Shown here one piece after another: positions 62,394-64,000 of a stretch of 64,000 nucleotides of DNA. The stretch spans positions 186,001 through 250,000 of the forward strand of contig NZ_VKDD01000002.1 in assembly GCF_007097525.1 (NCBI RefSeq). Reading direction: 5' to 3'. How positions within the stretch are numbered: position 1 is the first letter of the stretch; each line of letters begins with the position of its first letter. The translations under genes were made by a program, and so were the position numbers. The notes under the pieces were generated by a model. That model worked only from the letters and a program-made list of their open reading frames with translations. It was not told the origin of the DNA and did not search any database. The DNA comes from Thalassomonas sp. M1454. Lineage in GTDB: Bacteria; Pseudomonadota; Gammaproteobacteria; Enterobacterales; Alteromonadaceae.

Positions 62394-63572
62394 ATGACGA
62401 ATGCACGTGTAGCCGGTGTTGGCATGGTAAAGTTTTCAAAGCCTGGGCAAAATGAGCCATATCGAGTAATGGCATCGAAAGCGATCAAACTAGCATTAGC
62501 AGATGCGGGTATAGAATATAAATATATTCAGCAGGCTTATGCTAGTTATATTTATGGTGATAGTACTTGTGGCCAACACGCACTGTATGATGTTGGTATG
62601 ACAGGTATTCCTGTTGTTAATGTAAATAATAACTGTTCATCAGGTTCTACAGCGTTATTTCTAGCTCGCCAAGCGGTTGAATTTGGCGCGGTTGAATGTG
62701 CCTTAGCATTTGGCTTTGAAGAAATGCAAAAGGGCGCACTAGGTTCGCATTGGGATGATAGAGAATCACCTTTTGATCCCATGTTGAGCAAACTTAGCGA
62801 AATATCAAATGCGCCTGATGCCCCGTTAGCCTTGCGTATGTTTGGTCAAGCAGGTACTGCTTATATTGAAAAGTATGGCGCTAATCCTGATATTTTCGGC
62901 AAAGTTTCGGTTAAAACTCGCAGCCATGCGGTACTGAATCCTTACTCGTTATTTGAAAACGAGCTAACTTTAGATGAAGTGATGCAATCGCCAACAATCT
63001 TTCCTCCGTATTTAACTCGTTTTATGGCATGTCCACCAACATGTGGAGCTGCCGCGGTTGTTGTGTGTAGTGAAGCTTTTGCTAAAAAACATGGTTTAAC
63101 CAACGCCAATGTAGAAATAGTTGCACAAGCAATTGCAACCGATATTGCTGATACTTGGACCGACCCAATGCAGCTGATAGGGTCAAAAATGACCGCTAAA
63201 GCAGCTAATGAAGTGTATGAAATTGCCGGTATTGGCCCGCAAGATATACAAGTGGTTGAATTGCACGATTGTTTTACCCCTAACGAAGTTATTACCTACG
63301 AAGGTTTAGGTTTATGTGAAGAGGGCGGCGCTGAGCAATTTATTAATGATGGTGAAAATACTTACGGCGGTAGTTTTGTGGTAAACCCATCGGGGGGATT
63401 AATGTCAAAGGGACACCCTATTGGTGCTACTGGCTTAGCGCAATGTACCGAGTTAGTATGGCATTTACGTGGCACTGCTGGTAAACGCCAAGTAGAAGGT
63501 GCTAATGTCGCTTTACAGCATAACCTTGGCTTAGGTGGCGCTGCTGTTGTGAGCATGTATCGTAAATTGTAA
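62394..63572 (+). CDS. SCP-x-type thiolase 2
   Basis: This 392-residue thiolase is a paralogue of the one at 54370: NNNCSSGS (Cys81), ELHDCFTPNE (His291-Cys293), GHPIGATG and the end LQHNLGLGGAAVVSMY are conserved. As in SCP-x thiolases it would cleave a 3-ketoacyl-CoA to a shortened acyl-CoA and propionyl- or acetyl-CoA. Two copies with separate regulation (this one faces an AraC gene, the other follows a ligase) suggest different chain lengths or conditions. AGGAAGAG precedes the ATG. A MaoC-type gene follows after 84 bases. Confidence 0.9.
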   Translation: MTNARVAGVGMVKFSKPGQNEPYRVMASKAIKLALADAGIEYKYIQQAYASYIYGDSTCGQHALYDVGMTGIPVVNVNNNCSSGSTALFLARQAVEFGAVECALAFGFEEMQKGALGSHWDDRESPFDPMLSKLSEISNAPDAPLALRMFGQAGTAYIEKYGANPDIFGKVSVKTRSHAVLNPYSLFENELTLDEVMQSPTIFPPYLTRFMACPPTCGAAAVVVCSEAFAKKHGLTNANVEIVAQAIATDIADTWTDPMQLIGSKMTAKAANEVYEIAGIGPQDIQVVELHDCFTPNEVITYEGLGLCEEGGAEQFINDGENTYGGSFVVNPSGGLMSKGHPIGATGLAQCTELVWHLRGTAGKRQVEGANVALQHNLGLGGAAVVSMYRKL

Positions 63573-63607
63573 GTGCGGCTTAGCTTTAGGATTTTAATAA
63601 AATCGTC

Positions 63608-63628
63608 ATCCTGAACTTGATTCAGGAT
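63608..63628. repeat. REP-like hairpin ATCCTGAA-CTTGA-TTCAGGAT
   Basis: Perfect eight-base arms around a five-base loop lie in the 84-base gap between the thiolase and MaoC genes. The sequence GTCATCCTGAAC... is of a kind dispersed in many gammaproteobacterial genomes; it may modulate read-through to the MaoC gene. Confidence 0.5.
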
Positions 63629-63656
63629 CTTATTTTAAACTTGCATAGAGAAAATA

Positions 63657-64000
63657 ATGTTAGACAAAACAAAAGTTGGTCATCAATTTAATCCATTTGT
63701 TATTGATATTGAAAAGGGGCGCTTAAAATTTTTCGCAAAAGCCATTGGTGAAACAAACCCTATTTACTTTGATGAACAAGCTGCGCTTGAGCAAGGCCAT
63801 CGTTCTATCCTTGCTCCGCCCACTTTTCCATTTACGATAGAGCTTGATGGCCCGGAACTATTACCTGTTCTGACCTTACTTGATATGGATATTGGTCGAG
63901 TGTTACATGGCTCACAAGAGTTTGAATATTTCGACAATATTTATGCTGGCGACCAGATCACGGTAGCGGTAAGTATTAAAACGATTTTTGATAAAAAAGG
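63657..64000 (+). CDS. MaoC-type dehydratase, N-terminal part (continues past window)
   Basis: The visible 114 residues form the start of a hot-dog fold dehydratase domain of the MaoC_dehydratase N (FAS1-like) type: MLDKTKVGHQFNPFVIDIEKGRLKFFAKAIGETNPIYFD (core FFAKAIGETNPIYFD) followed by SILAPPTFPFTIEL and VLHGSQEFEYFDNIYAGDQI. MaoC enzymes hydrate enoyl-CoA to 3-hydroxyacyl-CoA, the step between the dehydrogenase and thiolase reactions seen here. In some pathways this N-terminal form pairs with a second MaoC protein; the partner would lie beyond the window. ATG 63657 follows AGAGAAA. The gene is cut at the right edge. Confidence 0.85.
   Translation, partial: MLDKTKVGHQFNPFVIDIEKGRLKFFAKAIGETNPIYFDEQAALEQGHRSILAPPTFPFTIELDGPELLPVLTLLDMDIGRVLHGSQEFEYFDNIYAGDQITVAVSIKTIFDKK

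Overview
The window looks like chromosomal DNA of an AT-rich marine gammaproteobacterium, most likely an alteromonad of the Colwelliaceae type (Colwellia/Thalassotalea). I base this on low GC, the core run fklB - dapB - carA - carB - greA with gammaproteobacterial protein sequences, abundant lipoproteins and outer-membrane proteins, a large TonB-dependent receptor, and dispersed elements ending in ATACCAA. The genus is an inference. I see no tRNA, rRNA, CRISPR array, insertion sequence or phage gene.

Region by region. 1-3.7 kb: end of an outer-membrane barrel gene, a DUF885 lipoprotein and an M48 metalloprotease lipoprotein. 3.8-10.6 kb: housekeeping block (FKBP isomerase, dapB, carAB, greA); the fklB-dapB gap holds a 40-base perfect palindrome and nine perfect copies of a 7-base repeat. 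10.7-16 kb: small secreted and membrane proteins, including a NorE/NorF-like oxidase subunit pair without an oxidase, a DUF481 barrel and a DUF4382 lipoprotein. 16.3-22.4 kb: an 812-residue ferredoxin/FNR/FAD-monooxygenase fusion facing an AraC regulator, then an alpha-methylacyl-CoA racemase-like gene and an acyl-CoA dehydrogenase. 22.9-27.5 kb: a Bat (aerotolerance) operon of five overlapping genes without the usual MoxR ATPase and DUF58 genes. 27.6-29.9 kb: a translationally coupled operon of two DUF1538 membrane proteins, a PII-like protein and a CBS-domain protein.

30.5-47.6 kb is the most unusual part. Four paralogous LysR regulators are interleaved with four exported DUF1254/DUF1214 proteins (a fifth lies at 46.5 kb), mostly as divergent regulator-target pairs, followed by a phenol-degradation-type outer-membrane protein. 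This looks like repeated local duplication of a regulator plus periplasmic/lipoprotein module of unknown substrate.

42-64 kb is a lipid or isoprenoid/steroid-type catabolic island: nitronate monooxygenase-like protein, acyl-CoA dehydrogenases, GST, two SDRs, a saccharopine-dehydrogenase-like reductase, acyl-CoA ligase, two SCP-x-type thiolases, a MaoC-type dehydratase (cut by the right edge), a TonB-dependent receptor, a MalT-like regulator and two AraC regulators. Together with the racemase and acyl-CoA dehydrogenase at 20-22 kb these genes cover uptake, CoA activation and beta-oxidation of an alpha-methyl-branched acid. The substrate is not determined by the sequence. Palindromes of the form TCACCC-N4-GGGTGA before two of the catabolic units (and one small membrane protein gene) are candidate shared operators.
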